Counted from the stretch's first letter, positions 1 through 12,552 are shown. The stretch: 64,000 bases of DNA from Mesodorylaimus sp. YZB2_4 (GCA_030248295.1 JASANH010001278.1:675501-739500), one strand, 5' to 3'. Notes: generated from the letters alone by a model not told the origin. Numbers and translations: made by a program.

Positions 1-1287
1 TCTGAAGACCAGGAGGATACTGGGCGAGAAGAGAGGGACCTTCCCACTGGTGTTCGTGAACCAGTTTCCTGATTCTCCTCGTTCGGCGTCCGCCGCTTGA
101 CGGTACCGGTACCGGGTGAGTCGCTGGAGCCAGGTGTGCCAGGCCAGCGACGGGCTTACTGAACTGCCGTCGAAGACCGGTTCCCTCTCTGAGAATGGGC
201 TTACCTATTTCTGTCCTCAGCCAGGACAGAAATGCGACCTCACGGTCAGGGCAGGCTTGCAGGCCCAAACAATGCGGGACCAAAGCCCACCAGCTGAGCC
301 ACCGTGGCTCCTAAAGTCTTACCCGTTGCTGTCAAAAGGCTGATGCCACAAAAACAGAGTCAGACGATTGGTTTTCGAACAATCAGTCGGCTAGGTCCAT
401 ATTTCCTGACTCGTTATTAGACTAGGAGACATGACGCCGTGGACGGATGTGCTCCTAGTTGAGACGTCATAGTCCCCATGCCTTGTGGGGCAGTGGGTCT
501 CGTAATGGCTAAGGCAAATATGGCTTGGGAGTAACTTGGGCAGCCGAGCAACAGAATTGAGGCCACAAAAATTCAAGAATACGATCCATGATGTTTTCGC
601 CGTGTGGAATAAGCAAGTTTATTGTACATATGTGTGCGCTTATATGCCGCTCTATTTCTGAATCAACGCTGCCTGATTGAGAAGCTCGCGAGTTAGGTTC
701 AAGTAAAAATTTAAGTTTGCGGACTGTTTCCTGCTCTGCTAAGTTTTCGCGCTATAATTATTTCGTAAAAGCCATGCGTTATTTTTTTTTATCAGACAAG
801 GTTTTTTGGTCAATAGGCACATAAAACTGGAATGAGAGCACGAACCAGGGACTTGGCGGACGAGCATGTGCCAGTCGCGCAGGCTCTGCGTGAGAGGCGG
901 GAGAATTAAACAGTGAGTGACGGGTGACGGGTGTATACACTAGCAAAGTTGATAGTAGGTTTCGTCGCAGCGCCATCAGTACAGTATGTAATTGTTTCGT
1001 TAGCGATCCGTCTTCATGTAGCCTGATACCCTAACAAATATAGCAAGCAGATCAGCGAGTGAAGGGGCCGTATCTCAGGTGTAGCTCGGTTTGTGGCATT
1101 TGAAAGCGAACAACGAAGCTCCTTTACCGTCATGAGACCATAGGAAACATATAGCCTGCAGATTATAATTTAGTTTTCACCTTTCAGTTGACGCAACGAT
1201 TTCATCTCCAGCCACTTGTGGGCGTGCACACAGGCAAGGCTCTTGTCATATGTTATCGAGTGAAAATAAGTTGTTTTTTATTTTCAG
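1..1287. other. intergenic or upstream region, no gene recognised
   Basis: I see no convincing coding exon here. The stretch near 100-320 resembles the GC-rich dispersed repeats seen again near 5.2 kb and 21.2 kb (shared 'gggtgagtc' and 'caggccagc' type words). Upstream exons of the zinc-finger copy that starts at 1288 could lie here but cannot be defined from sequence alone. Confidence 0.4.
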
Positions 1288-1907
1288 AAGAGAAGTCGTA
1301 TGAATGCCCTGTTCCTTGGTGCGGTACAGTTTTCAAACGACTTTCCAGCTTGAGAATGCACTCGCTAAATCACGATACAAATAAGCGTCTTTAGTGCAAC
1401 AGGTGCGTTGCTCACGATCAGACGATATTATAAAGTTAAAAAAACAGAGACGTTCAAAAAGGGAGAACCCGTTTATATGACTTTTCCAAGATTTTTCTCC
1501 CATTTAGCTGCTTCAAAAGCTTCCCCCACGAGAAAAAACTCAGAAAGCATATCTTGGCTCACAAGAAATCGGAAGAAAAGTCAAAGAAAAAAAAGTGTCC
1601 TTGTTGCGGCAAGTTATACAGATCGTCGAGAACTTTAAGAAGACATGCAGCTAAGCTCAAGAAACGCCAATTCGACCAGCAGGAACCTGACGCCGCCGCC
1701 GCCAATTCAACCAGTAACGTACGGGTCAAGCAGAAATTTATTGGTGCGGTGGGCATGAGTTGCAACTGGTCAAGTATGGTTGTGGCTCAAAACCACGAAT
1801 TTCCGCTTGACGTGAACCCAAGACAAGAAAGCTCTTTTTCGTCTGCCTGCTTCACCTCTAGAAGTAAGTACTTTCGTTTTTTCTCAGGTGAGGCTGTATT
1901 TCGCTAG
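1288..1907 (+). pseudogene. C2H2 zinc-finger gene copy 1, probably inactivated by an in-frame stop
   Basis: Two exons can be drawn: 1288-1402 (after TTTTCAG) and 1508 onward (after TTTAG). They align with the intact copy at 9012-9543; the first exon is 115 bp in both copies with the same phase. Finger 1 shows C-x4-C and H-x3-H. Finger 2 is built across the intron. Before the second-finger Cys the intact copy has an AAG (Lys) codon, but this copy has TAG at 1392-1394, so translation would stop before finger 2. Finger 3 keeps CPCC but has lost the last zinc ligand (HAAKL where copy 2 has HVATC). The later frame is open to 1907 and still resembles copy 2. Alternatively a short one-finger protein is made, or an upstream start is used. 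The homology is secure; loss of function is inferred. Confidence 0.65.
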
Positions 1908-2136
1908 GTTATACCTCCGACTAAGTTCGTCCTGTGATTTCGCCAAGCTGGGCTAATCACGAGGACCCACGATCAGAAGAAAGTCCTAGATCTTTGATCA
2001 TGCGACCTGAGAACTGCATTCTTGCAGGTGGAATCCACTTGTGCTGTTGTAGATCCACGTGCGTAGCGTGGAAATTTGAATTCCATATGGTTCCATGTAG
2101 CTCCATCCTCGAAACGCGTGGAATAGGAATCTGGGC

Positions 2137-2290
2137 TGTAACTTTAATTATGAGCAAAACAGGAAGCATCAATGCAGCATATTTTTCGCATTTTATGCGC
2201 ACTAGGCCTGCGTTTATTGCAAACACCATCGACTTAGAACTTTGGATTGTACAGTTCAGATCTGATCTTCCGATCCAAATTTTTTGGATG
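2137..2290 (+). repeat. dispersed repeat, partner at 62241-62440
   Basis: A segment starting GTAACTTTAATTAT, continuing through a CATCAATGCAG block and a 'catcg.cttag' block, and ending in GATCYGATC-rich sequence, recurs with substitutions at 62241-62440 in the same orientation. No coding potential is recognised. It lies directly downstream of the broken zinc-finger copy. Confidence 0.55.
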
Positions 2291-4026
2291 ATTTTTATGA
2301 TCTGATCTGATCTTATCTGGGCGTGGCGTGTAACCAGAGGCTTTCATCCCTACGGAGCCTAATTGCTCGGCTTGCATCAATATACACTGCATCTGATTCT
2401 AACAAGTCGCTGGCTGTCCAGGCCATGGGGAATATTTCGCCGGCCAAAGTACAGTCTAGTGTCTGCTGACTATTCCTAGATAGGATTAGGCCAATACTTA
2501 TGCAGTTTCTTTTTAGCGCCGCAGTATCCCCTGCAGCCTCACCACTATATCACGGTTCAACCGAAAATAATGACTTCTACATCAGTCATTGGCAAAGCAG
2601 AAAGCGCCCCTCACACACGGCGGGCCACTCATTTGCAAATCTGTCGTCAGCCATAGAGGGTCCGTCGCATTTTGCATTCAGCATCTGTGCTACGAACGTT
2701 TCAAAATTTTGGGGCTACTAATTGCGCCTAAAATTGGCGCCAACGTGGTAAGTTTTTGTTGGGTGAGGCTACTGCAGGGCAGTTGGTTTGTAAAACCAAG
2801 AGGTTTGCGCGTTTATCAAGGCAGGCGTTTATCAACGAGTTGTTTGCAGAAGAGATGAAAACGAACTTAACGGAATAAAAAATGTGATGTTTTAACTGGA
2901 GTGGATGGAGTCGTAAGGCTTGAGCGCATAATTTTTTAGCGTCTATAACATCATTCGTGGTGTGTTTGTGGGAAAAGTTTCCATGAAACTTTGATCGTTT
3001 TTGACGAGATATATGGATCCGTTCATGTGATTGTTTTGTTCATACAAATATATTTGCGTAATGTGATCAGGTTGAATAAGTCAAATCGACAATGTCAGAT
3101 TATTATTCACTTTTTACATTTAGTCGCTGACTAATGTGACTTGGGAGTCTTGTGGTTTTTAAGAATCTCGTGCTGTTTCCGCGAGTAAGCTTTTTCGTTG
3201 GCGAGTAGTTGGCAGTAACATCTTGCATTTTAGCTCAGGCCAGCAAAATCTATCCTGTCTGATATCACCAGATTCTAGCTAATGTCGTGCTTCTTTGTTG
3301 GTTCTATTGTTTGCTCAGTGGGTATAGGATTTGACTTCGTACATGTGAGAATAGCTACTTCATTTACTTCGTTGGTAAAGTCCATGCTTAGCAGAAAATC
3401 TCGCTGGAAAACGATTGAAGAATACAGCCTCTACTGGTGTGCAAAGTCAGCGAGGGTTCTTGTTTTTCCAAACTTGCCTCTGTCACCAGGAATTGAACCC
3501 AGGATGAGCCAGGCCAGCGCTGACACATCGCTCGCTAACTGCTGTAGAAACAAAAGGACTTGGCTTGGGTACTGAGAGGAGCCAAACAATATTGGGAAAT
3601 TAAGAGCCCCCTTGATTTGGGAAATTAGTATAGCCCCCTCCATACCCCGTTTCCTGGTCGATCTGCCATCGATCCCTCCTGATTTTCCACCGGGCCACCA
3701 ACCGATCGATTGCTGACGGCGCCCCCTAGCGAGAGAATCGCCCTCGCAGAAGTCCTCCCATATCGAACACTGCAAAATCACCCCACGATCGAGAGGCCGA
3801 TCGCTGGCTACCATCGTATTTTTCTGACAGGGAAATTGCATTCTCGCCACTTCTCACTGGCCTCGCAGCCTTCTTCGTATGGTACATTCACTATACACTG
3901 CCCTCGCCGGCCAATTGCGCTGTTGACACTTTACACTGCCCTAGCAGCCAGTAAATAAGCACGCTGCTGGCCGTGTCTCGTCATTCCGATTGACTGCTCG
4001 TTCACGAATGATGGGCTTGGCTGCAC
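2291..4026. other. non-coding stretch with repeat fragments
   Basis: No gene is recognised. The part from about 3440 to 3530 contains 'gtcagcgagggtt' and 'attgaacccaggatgag', resembling the tRNA-like dispersed repeat at 5191 and 21211. The open frames here run through that repeat and look accidental. Confidence 0.4.
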
Positions 4027-4165
4027 AAATGTGGGTCTCGTTGCCCACGCCTGTCAGTCCGTTGCCATCGCCAGTGAGCCAGTTGCCAGCGAATGTGGCT
4101 CTTGTTGCCCACGCCGGCTGGTCTCGTTGCAGTCGCCCACGAATGTTGGTCTTGTGGCCAACGCC
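4027..4165 (+). repeat. imperfect tandem repeat, about 3 units of 55-62 bp
   Basis: The phrase 'aatgtgggtctcgttgcccacgcc' starts near 4027 and returns with changes near 4090 and 4140. All three frames across it are open, so it could be a repeat-coding exon of the short gene that ends at 4617, but the frame cannot be fixed. Confidence 0.5.
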
Positions 4166-4373
4166 AGATGGGTGTGTGTATCGGAATGGCTGCGATGTGA
4201 CGACCTCCCCGTGGTGCAGCTGGAAACTGGTCTCCTCGATCAGGCCAACGTCACGCAAGAAAGAAAAGTAGAATACAACGAGCGACGGACGAGACCACGA
4301 ACGGGGGCGAACTGCTGAGTAAGCTTCGTTTTCCTTAGTAGACTGACTCCTTAACGGACTCCTTAACTTTCAG

Positions 4374-4617
4374 GCCCGACTTCCGATGCGAGTGGCATAT
4401 GTCTGGATGATCAGGCCGGAGAAGATGGTCTCGTTGGATTGATCTCCAACGTGCTGGCCGACAATGACGGACTCGGTGAGGTGAGTTTGGTCTCTTGCCC
4501 TCCCTTCTCGCTTCGCTAATCGAGCTTGCTTTTCAGGTATTAAACCCCAAGTCCGAACTCGTTGGTGCGTCACGACGAGAACCCGAGCAGTCCAGCAGCG
4601 AATACAGACAAGAGTGA
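4374..4617 (+). CDS. hypothetical protein, last two exons (partial)
   Basis: Two exons fit well together. The first is 4374-4480, after CTTTCAG and before GTGAGT; the second is 4537-4617, after TTTTCAG and ending in TGA. The joined frame is acidic and Gly/Leu rich (it includes EDGLVGLISNVLADNDGLGE) and then runs through VLNPKSELVGAS to a Ser/Glu-rich tail. I do not recognise the family. The 5' part is unresolved: an upstream exon ending at the GTAAGC donor near 4319 would join in a compatible phase, and the tandem repeat at 4027-4165 may belong to it. The evidence is splice signals and open frame only, so this remains tentative. Confidence 0.35.
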
Positions 4618-5190
4618 ATCTGCGTACATGGCCAAACCAAACGATGAATCAAGCTCCAACTCTGCCGTCGACCATTGGGCGTCTTGGACGAAGTCGCGAT
4701 CGTCGGTGTGACATCCAGTGATCTCGATCGTGACAACTTGTGTACGGCGTATCATGGCTTATATTTACCATGGCCTTGTATGTGTCTGTTGTGTTCCAAG
4801 GAGAAGGGTGGGTCATGGGAGCGACGAGATGACGATTCCGTGCCTTAAGAAGCATGTTAGCAAGCTAAATTATGTCGATGCCATGACATAGGTTACATGC
4901 AGTCTCGAGTCATTCATGGTAGTGAGCGTCACAGGGCTTGCAGAATGGGGTGACTAAAGTGTACCCGTGATCTAGTGCAGTGTAGGATTGGTTGAGCAGT
5001 TGTAGTACTCGTAAAGTTTTCTCTGATGCTGCGCTATCGACTGCGAGCGTCCTTGAATGGTATCTATGTAAATCCTCGTTTGTTATCCTGGGGTTAACTG
5101 TACCCTGTTGACATTCGACAAGCCTTCTCATTTGGCTTGCGTCGTTTATACCACTCACTTTGCCCGCCTCTCCTCTCACGATCAGAACAC

Positions 5191-5300
5191 CTCTAGGGTA
5201 CTGGGTGAGTCACCAACGGCGCCGCCTGGCGTTCAGGGTCAGCGAGGGTTTGTGGTTCGCGAAGCGCCCTCCAGCACTGGATGAGTCCAGAAATTTGCAC
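5191..5300 (+). repeat. tRNA-like dispersed repeat (SINE-like), copy 1
   Basis: About 110 bp match 21211-21320 in the same orientation, including a 'ggatgag/gggtgagtcac' start, 'gtcagcgagggttt.tggttcgc' in the middle and 'gatgagtccag' or 'gacgagtccag' at the end. The copy at 21.2 kb includes 'ggggctcgaacctgggac', which resembles a tRNA B box. A SINE origin is inferred. Confidence 0.5.
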
Positions 5301-7769
5301 CACCGCCGAGAATGCCCGCATTTGACTGGCTTTAATGATGAATGAATTTTTGAATGAGCTTATAAGATGCACTGTATCACTCGATACTGGCTCCTTGGCA
5401 AGCTTAATTTCTGATTTCCTCATCGAATAAAGACAAAAGGAAGGCCATGGCGTTATCAGCTCACGTGAAAATGTGAGTACAATGTGAAATTTAGCTTGTT
5501 CAGGTGCACCCATAAGAGCACCTTTTTTGAACTTGACTGCAATTCACAGCCAGCATGGCGATGGCGAATGAGCAGTTTCAGGTGTGGTCCAAAAAGGACA
5601 AAGATAAGCTAAGAATATAACATTAACCAAAGCACATTCACCGACATTGAGAGCTCAGAAAATTCATGCTTACACGGTGCCAGAAAAACACGGTGTTTCC
5701 TACCTTTGTCTTTGTATCGATTGTCAGGTCAAGGTGTGGTCAAGATACCAATGCCGAAGTTTTCTATCCTAAAATAGCTTTTCCCGTGGGTCTTATCGTT
5801 AGTAAATAATGATTGAATGAAAAGTTCTCCTCCCCGAATGATATTCGAGTAGACTTTGCACTAGCCACAGTTGCTATACTTGTACTCGTATCTAACTGTT
5901 TGCACTTCTGTGGCTTTTGCGCTCTTTAAAGTGAGCAGGGTTGTACAGATTGCCCTGTAGCCACAGATGAATGAATGAGAGGTATCGTATGCTACAATAT
6001 ATTGGATAATAATACTTATTCATTGGATTTAACGAATAACTGCATCTTCAAGCACAATGTGTCTGCTCTTCGAGTGAGGCTGGCTCACACGATTTGAGCG
6101 AGCCTCTGTCTCATGTTGGCTATTGGATACATACGATCGATGATTCTGCGCGTGGACGCAACGTGCGACTTAAATTAGTCGCTTAATCTAGTAGATCATG
6201 TGACAGACTAATGTCCTGATCATAATTTGTTCAAACTTGGCACGAAGCTCTAAGGCGTGGCGTGGCGTGGCACAAACAAGCAAAAACGTCAATGTGCCAG
6301 TCTTCACTCACATGATATCCGTGCCAATTAAGCCAAAATAAGCTCATCAGACAGCAATTAAGTGACGTTGCTCACGCGCGACGGACGTCTATCCGTGATC
6401 CAGTACAGCGGGCTAACATTTAGTTCAGTGGTTCTGCATTTCCGCTCAGCAGCCAAACAGGAATGCTGCTGGCAGTCGTACAGTATGCTTTCTGTTTTCA
6501 AGAACTAGCAGAATTTCCGAAGTGAAGTATATGTGCAACAGACTAAATGATCACACGTCACAAATCGTATCGCAGAGAGCGATGGTCTCAAAAACCACTC
6601 TGGGCGGGTCTCCTGGTTGTAGAAGCCCGAGACATCAATCCGACGGGTTTTTATGTTCATGTTCCTGCTATACCACATCGCCAAACGCTTATGGGCACTC
6701 GAGGGTGAAGCGCCACATTACACACAATAATTTGACAGACCGCGAGTCGAACACTGGCTGACTGCGCACCCGGCGTGTTAAGGGGACGCCTAATCCGACT
6801 GGTGGATTAGGACTTTCTCGACATGCCCCGATAAATATAAAGTCTGCTCGTCTTGCAGGGTCTCATCGGTTTAGAGGAGCCATTACGCACACACAGACCA
6901 GAATGTGTCCAACGCCAGCTAGCTAGACCACAGGCTGCCCTACCATGTTTAATGACACCTGAGGTCTGGCAAATCCCATATCAGATTAACTGCAGGAATG
7001 CTTTCGGCTGGGACCCACAATTAAGTAGGTACTTTGTCGGAATGGGGACCACGCAGTCTTCGATCTTCGAGGCCCTTGCATATCTCGCTTTGGCCGACTC
7101 ATCCGGTCAGGACAGCCGATAGGTGGAGCATCATTCAGTCAGGCAGGCTCATCCCTCTTGTCTGCTCTGATCATGGGACGTTGGTGGGGGCTCCTACTAA
7201 TGATAAGAGACGTCAGAAAAAAGCTGCCGGTAGGGTGCGGTTTCACAACCTTGCTTATTATGCCTGCTCCTAACTGCGTGCAAAACCGACTGAAAGGCTA
7301 CGGGAAAACAAATAAGCATAGTACAGCGCTGCAAAAATGTGACTTTCTGGTTCATAAGAAGCACAGATCGCCTTTAGTCGCGAATGTATCTATCTTTTGC
7401 TGGCTTTTTGGCTGCTTTGCTATTGTTATTTGGTCTTTCAGCGTAAGTTCATTCTTTCTGACGGGTTCAACGTTAAGATTCCACATAATGCGTTATAAAA
7501 TGAACTAATGGCAGACAGACATAAGCACTAGCACTGATATGAGGATCCTGAAACTATGGGTCGTAAGCGATTAGTCAGAGCGTGGAATAAACGAGTGAGA
7601 GCCGCACGTTTAATCGATATATTATAGTAACATAAGGAGGCTTGTAGCCGTCAAACACTTGGGCGAGGCAGCTGAGAATAGGTAGCTTCATAGATATATC
7701 AGTGCTTGCGCGTAATAGCGTGAAGTTGTTTTAATCAACTGCGCTTACAGTTGAATTATTGTTACCGCA
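5301..7769. other. non-coding stretch, nothing recognised
   Basis: The open frames here are short and lack family signatures or matching splice pairs. A short direct 'ggcgtggcgtggc' run occurs near 6255. I see no RNA gene. Confidence 0.35.
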
Positions 7770-7934
7770 ATGTCTTATCGCCAGTTCGTGTCGTTAAGAC
7801 TCCCCGTTGTGCCAGCTAACAAAAAGGGAGGCAACGTGAGTGGTCGACAGCCTGATATCCCGATGGCCGTGGCATTTGGACCTTATCTGCCAATCGCTGG
7901 AATGGTTGAGGCGCTCATAAAGCTTAACTCTCAG
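7770..7934 (+). CDS. possible first exon of an unrecognised gene
   Basis: An ATG at 7770 opens 55 codons that end exactly at a good donor (CTCAG then GTAAGA at 7935). The peptide is proline- and glycine-containing with a moderately hydrophobic end. No family is recognised. A possible later exon is the cysteine-containing frame around 8277-8477, ending CGETCKFCERCH and a stop, but the joint is not demonstrable. Confidence 0.25.
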
Positions 7935-9011
7935 GTAAGACGCTTTGGTTTGGTAAGTTTAGATCCTGCTCATGAGCCGTGGTCAGAGTGTGAGCGGCAT
8001 ACAACGGCTACCTACTATAGGGAGCAAAGCGGAAGAGCTATTTTCAAATGTCTCTATTGGGTCGTTCTTTAAATATTACGTCAAAGAAAAGGTGCACTTT
8101 CTCCTTAAAATCCTGCCAGAATTTCGGACTAGATTATGACTTAGGAAAACTGAGCTTATTGCTTAGCCAAAATGATTTACACGCTCGCTAGAAAAAGGAG
8201 AGCAAGCAAGGGATATGCTACTCAACGCTCAGTTTGCCCTTGCTTTATTATCGCAGTGTGTCCATCCCAATAGGTCTTGGCTGACAGGCTTGTCCCTTTT
8301 ACGCTTGGAGAAGCAACTATGGCTCCAACGGCTGACCACCAGACAGTGGAATGCCTGTTTTTGGCAATCTGCGGTACAGTACTTCACCATCGGAGTCGGA
8401 TGCCAAACAAACCAATAGGGGGCGATCACAAAACACCATGTGGGGAGACCTGTAAATTTTGCGAACGTTGCCACTAGGAAAGGAGCTTCGTGGAGACATC
8501 ATTGGGAGGATGCCGTGTAGGTCAGACTCTGATTAGACTGATGGCCGGTGCGAAACCAACAAAACAAAACTTTTCACAGCATTCTTTGTTTATGATGTGC
8601 CATGTCGAACGGCTACGCATATGTGAGTGCAACGGGTAGCTAGCGCTTGCATGGCAAACTGCATATTTATTGAAGCAAAACTTATTACTCTGCTTAAAAA
8701 TTTCGGTTTTGCGACATTGTTTGCTGCTCCTGGCATCGCAGAGTCAGTGCTCACAAATCATAGTCCTTAATGCTACTTTCTACATACAGTATACTATGCA
8801 CAAGCACACTTTCGAATCCAGGAGGTGAATTTACCGTATCCCTTCGGCAGCCTGGGGCCAGTGAATGACACAAAATGCAAGTGATGATCATTTATTTTCC
8901 AGCTCACACAGCCCAACCATCTGCAATTGAGTGTTCGCACTCAATCAGGCAAGTACTTAGTATTCTGGTGTTATAGAATCGGTTAGGTGGAAACAGGTTT
9001 TTTATTTTAAG
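7935..9011. other. region between putative exon and zinc-finger copy 2
   Basis: It contains the open frame at 8277-8477 noted for the previous entry. Otherwise I see nothing that supports a gene. Upstream exons of the zinc-finger gene at 9012 may be present but are not identifiable. Confidence 0.3.
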
Positions 9012-9543
9012 AGGACGAGCAGCATAAATGCCCTGTTCCTGGCTGCGGTAAAGTGTTTCGTAAACTGTCCAGTTTGCGATCCCACTCGCGATATCACGAA
9101 AGCGATGCTCCTTTCAAGTGTAACAGGTGAGTTGCTCTGACCAAGGGGAGAGTGATCGTGAGAAAACTAAAGCGTTGCGAAAATGAGATTAACTTGGGCT
9201 ATTATTCTTTTTCTGAAGTCGTTTTTTCTTTAGATGCTACAAGAGCTTCGCCAACCAAAAAAAACTGCTTAAGCACATCTTGCTGCATAAGAAGTTGGAA
9301 GGCGCACCAAAGAAAGTGTGCACCAGTTGCGGCAAGTGGTACTCATCGTCGAGAAAGCTTAAAAGACATGTAGCTACGTGCAAGGATCGCCAAAGAGACG
9401 GGATAGGACCTGAAACAACATTGGCTGGTAACACTGAGGTCAAACCACAATTTAGCGGCGCAGACGCCATGCGCACGAGGTCCAATGACTCAAATTGGGT
9501 TGCGGCTCGAAATCACGATTCTGCGTCTGTCAAAACAGGCTAG
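9012..9543 (+). CDS. C2H2 zinc-finger protein, copy 2 (3' exons)
   Basis: This is a probable nucleic-acid-binding zinc-finger protein. Exons are 9012-9126 (after TTTTAAG, before GTGAGT) and 9234-9543 (after TTTCTTTAG, ending TAG). Finger 1 has CPVPGC and HSRYH. Finger 2 runs across the intron: CNRC in the join and HILLH. Finger 3 is CTSC with HVATC, a C2HC type. About 50 residues without known domain follow. The first exon starts in mid-codon, so at least one upstream exon is missing. Copy 1 at 1288-1907 is a diverged duplicate about 7.7 kb upstream, and similarity continues past the stop ('atcacgaggaccca' after both). This copy keeps every zinc ligand that copy 1 has lost, so it is the better candidate for a working gene. 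Confidence 0.65.
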
Positions 9544-10680
9544 CTATTTTGCTCCTGCCTGTTTCACTGGAACAAGTAAGTAAGTAAAGTTTCGTTTTGG
9601 TGTTGGTCAGGTGCTTAAGTATGCTGTACAGCGACCAGTTATCGTTAAGTTGGAGCAATCACGAGGACCCAGACAGGATTACAAATAGGATAAGCGTGCT
9701 TTAGATACCGAATGAACGATCACGCGACCTGCGGGTGACTAGGAACCCATTAATTTGAAGAGATCTTGTTATTACCCAGCAGCATGTATTTCCTGATCTT
9801 TTGAGCCAAATTGTTCGACTCCCGTCAACATACATATAAGTGGCAGGTTGAAGTAACGACTGGCAAACATTTCGCACGTGCCGGTCACCGACATGGATGC
9901 AAGTTGAGGTGCTAGTCAGGAAAATTCCGTGAGCTAAGAGTCTTGGCTCTAGGATCATGGTACATATGTGCCAGGAGCTGCGCCTAGAGCAGCGGATCAT
10001 TCTGCGACGTGTCATGCCAAAAAATTAACGACTAAGCTCCTTAGTACACCGCAACGGTACCAATAATGAAATGACATCTAAAACTTGGCTCTCATCCTGA
10101 CGCTCTGTCGTGGATCGCGGACGAGTAGACGCGTTATTGAGGAAAGGGCGTCTTGTTTTCTCGATCTTCACCCTCAATTCCATCTAAACTACCGCTGTCG
10201 TGTTGAAGCTGGATCGGCATACTGTTCGGCATGCCATCAAATACGGTGGTCAGGATTACTGACGCCCCCTAATGTCGTCAAAGTCCATCCAGAGGCTTCA
10301 CTACCCTAATCGGTTTGCTGCATGCACTTATACGATTGAGCTGTATACTCGAATGCGTCGAAGAAAGGTCGTGTAAAAGTGAACTACTCATATTTACTGT
10401 ATAAATATTTGTTCTTCCTGAGACTATAAGTAACTTTCACTGCTGCGTTGAACGTTTCGATGGGAGCATAAACTGTGAAGGTCTTGCGTTGCAAAAGCGA
10501 CGTTCATTTGGTCTGTACCAACACCGCCCGTCCATTGTTGGACTCGCGGGGTCAGCGATTGAAAAAGATCGCTGTCAACACCGCCCGCCACCCAAGGGAC
10601 CTGTCCATCTTTCCCAGTATCCATTGGCCATAATTCTTTTTCGCGTTTTGATCGCTGAGAAGACTTCCGATTAGTTGCTC
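9544..10680. other. non-coding stretch with a dispersed repeat
   Basis: The first 150 bp extend the zinc-finger duplication. The remainder holds the repeat at 10519-10620 and no recognisable gene. Confidence 0.4.
10519..10620 (+). repeat. dispersed repeat, inverted partner at 42990-43123
   Basis: The words ACACCGCCCGTCCATTGTTG and GACTCGCGGGGTCAGC, then ATCGCTGTCAACACCGCCCG, recur in the opposite orientation at 42990-43123 with a few changes. It abuts the foldback element that starts at 10681. Confidence 0.65.
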
Positions 10681-11118
10681 TGACAAGGGAATATCGCCCA
10701 CCGCTAAGTCGAACTTTGAGAAACCGAAAATTGTAACATGTTCCTAGGTGCAAAAGAAAGCCCTGTGCAAAATATTAGAGGCGTCTGGCCAACTGGTCAG
10801 CAGTGGTCAGCGTCTGAAGTCCCGAATTTTTGTGTGGTAACGAAGCTGAGCGTTGAGAAAAACACGCAGACCTCTTTCCGAACCAGGTTTTTGGGTTCGG
10901 CGTTTCGAGTTAAAGCTTCCAACACTCTGGTTTGGGGTTTTTACCTAAAAAACCTAAAAAATCCAGCAGAATTTGAAAATTTCACCGTACTTTACGCGCT
11001 GACCGCTGCTGACCAGTTGGCCAGACGCGTCTAATATTTTGCACAAAGCTTCCTATTGCACCCAGGAACATGTTACAAGTTTTCGCTTTCTAAAGTTCGG
11101 CTTAATGGTAGGTTAGTT
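10681..11118. mobile_element. foldback element, family 1, copy A
   Basis: The two halves are inverted copies of each other. The left half reads from 'aagtcgaact', 'aaccgaaaattgtaac', 'gcaaaatattagaggcgtct', 'ggccaactggtcagcagtgg'. The right half reads back 'ccagttggccagacgcgtct', 'aatattttgcac', 'gttacaagttttcg'. Two further copies occur at 53326-53999 and 61640-62077. No transposase is inside, so it is non-autonomous. End points are estimated to within about 10 bp. Confidence 0.75.
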
Positions 11119-12552
11119 TTTCAGGATTGTATAAAGCTCCTTACTACACCACTGACAAAGCTGGGAGACTGCGCAGGCTGGACATATATTTTGATTTTCA
11201 ACTCGAATAAACACACCCTTGACATACAGTACTCACATAAATAAGCGGCGAGCTCTCGTGCCAGATACTGTATTTCGATTAGGTCCTACTCGAGAAAAAT
11301 ATTTCAGAAATCAAAGATGCATTTTGTCACATTTTGACAGGACACCTCTCTCAGGAAATTGCAGCACAGGAGGCCCTTGAATGAGCACTAGGCTTCTGTC
11401 CTCCATTTTCCTTTGACAATGCGGGTCATCACGCCTACTGCCAAACTTGAAGAGAAGCAATTAAAACCATCTGAGTTTTACAAAATTGATTTATGGCGTG
11501 CCTTGCCACCAGTGTAGTATGAAATATTGCAGTAAAGGATAGCGGATAACCGGCATAATGGCTGCTAAAGTGAAAACAGACAATTTTCCAGCTTCGGAAG
11601 ACGATTAAAATGAGTATAAGTTTGCCTCTTTTTGGCTTTTAAGCGTGATTGGGCGACAGAAGTTGCGATATCGCGAAGGAATGGAAGTGAAATCTGTAAA
11701 TCATGAAAAACTAGGCAACGCAAAGGTTGCGATGATGTAAAAAATACTGTGAGTAGTGTAAGTTCATCGATAAAGTATGTCCATGGATATAATATCCTTG
11801 TGCATGTAGCAGCCCACTTTCGATATCTTTGGTCTTCATATAATCCGACATTATAACTGGGTGATTTCTTATCAGGGCAGGTCATTTTCTTGCCTTTCTT
11901 GTGAAGTCTTGGACTTGCTTCTCAAAAAATCTTGATAAGCGGTCAAGTCTTACAAGATCTGGCCGATCTTACTTTGTACACACTATGAATGTATGATTTC
12001 CTTGTCAAGAGTGAATATGTCCCATGGTCAAAATTAATGTTGGTTTTTGCTACATGCTTTCGATAATTTTATGTTCATTTATTTGGATAGTTTAGTTTTC
12101 CCGGGAGACTCAAAATCTGGCTTGAGCATTCTCAGAATAAAATAAATTTCCTCTGTATTCGAAAGACTTTTTATTGGTTGTGTATATTATTTTCAAAAAC
12201 TGCAACAATTGGGACGAGTGGTTGGTGCTGGTACAATGTGCGAGAGTGGACTGGAATGCGCCGGTCGGGAGAAAATAGGCAATGTTTATTTTTGAGCAAA
12301 CTGGAAGTGGATGATTGTCATAATAGGAGGGCCTTGTATGTACAGCTCGCCCTCTTCTTCGCGCATAATCGGACGCGCACGGATGGATGAGAGAGTAGAA
12401 AAGGAATAAAAAGTCAGAAGAAATTCCATGCCCTACTCGGTCCTTGACATTCAACTGGACCAGCCAGTCGACTCGCTCGCGCCAACTGACTCCATGTTTT
12501 TGTCTCTAGCGGGCCAGGAGTCTGTCTATAACGCCATATACGGTGCGTAATA
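11119..12552. other. intergenic region upstream of calpain, nothing recognised
   Basis: The region is AT-rich with scattered short open frames on both strands. None shows a domain or matched splice sites. It presumably includes the calpain promoter, but I can point to no specific element. Confidence 0.35.

Noticed and set aside
3431..3850. 139-residue minus-strand open frame
   Set aside because: It runs through a dispersed tRNA-like repeat and shows no family signature.
7158..7508. 116-residue open frame with a hydrophobic middle
   Set aside because: No start context, splice support or recognisable family.
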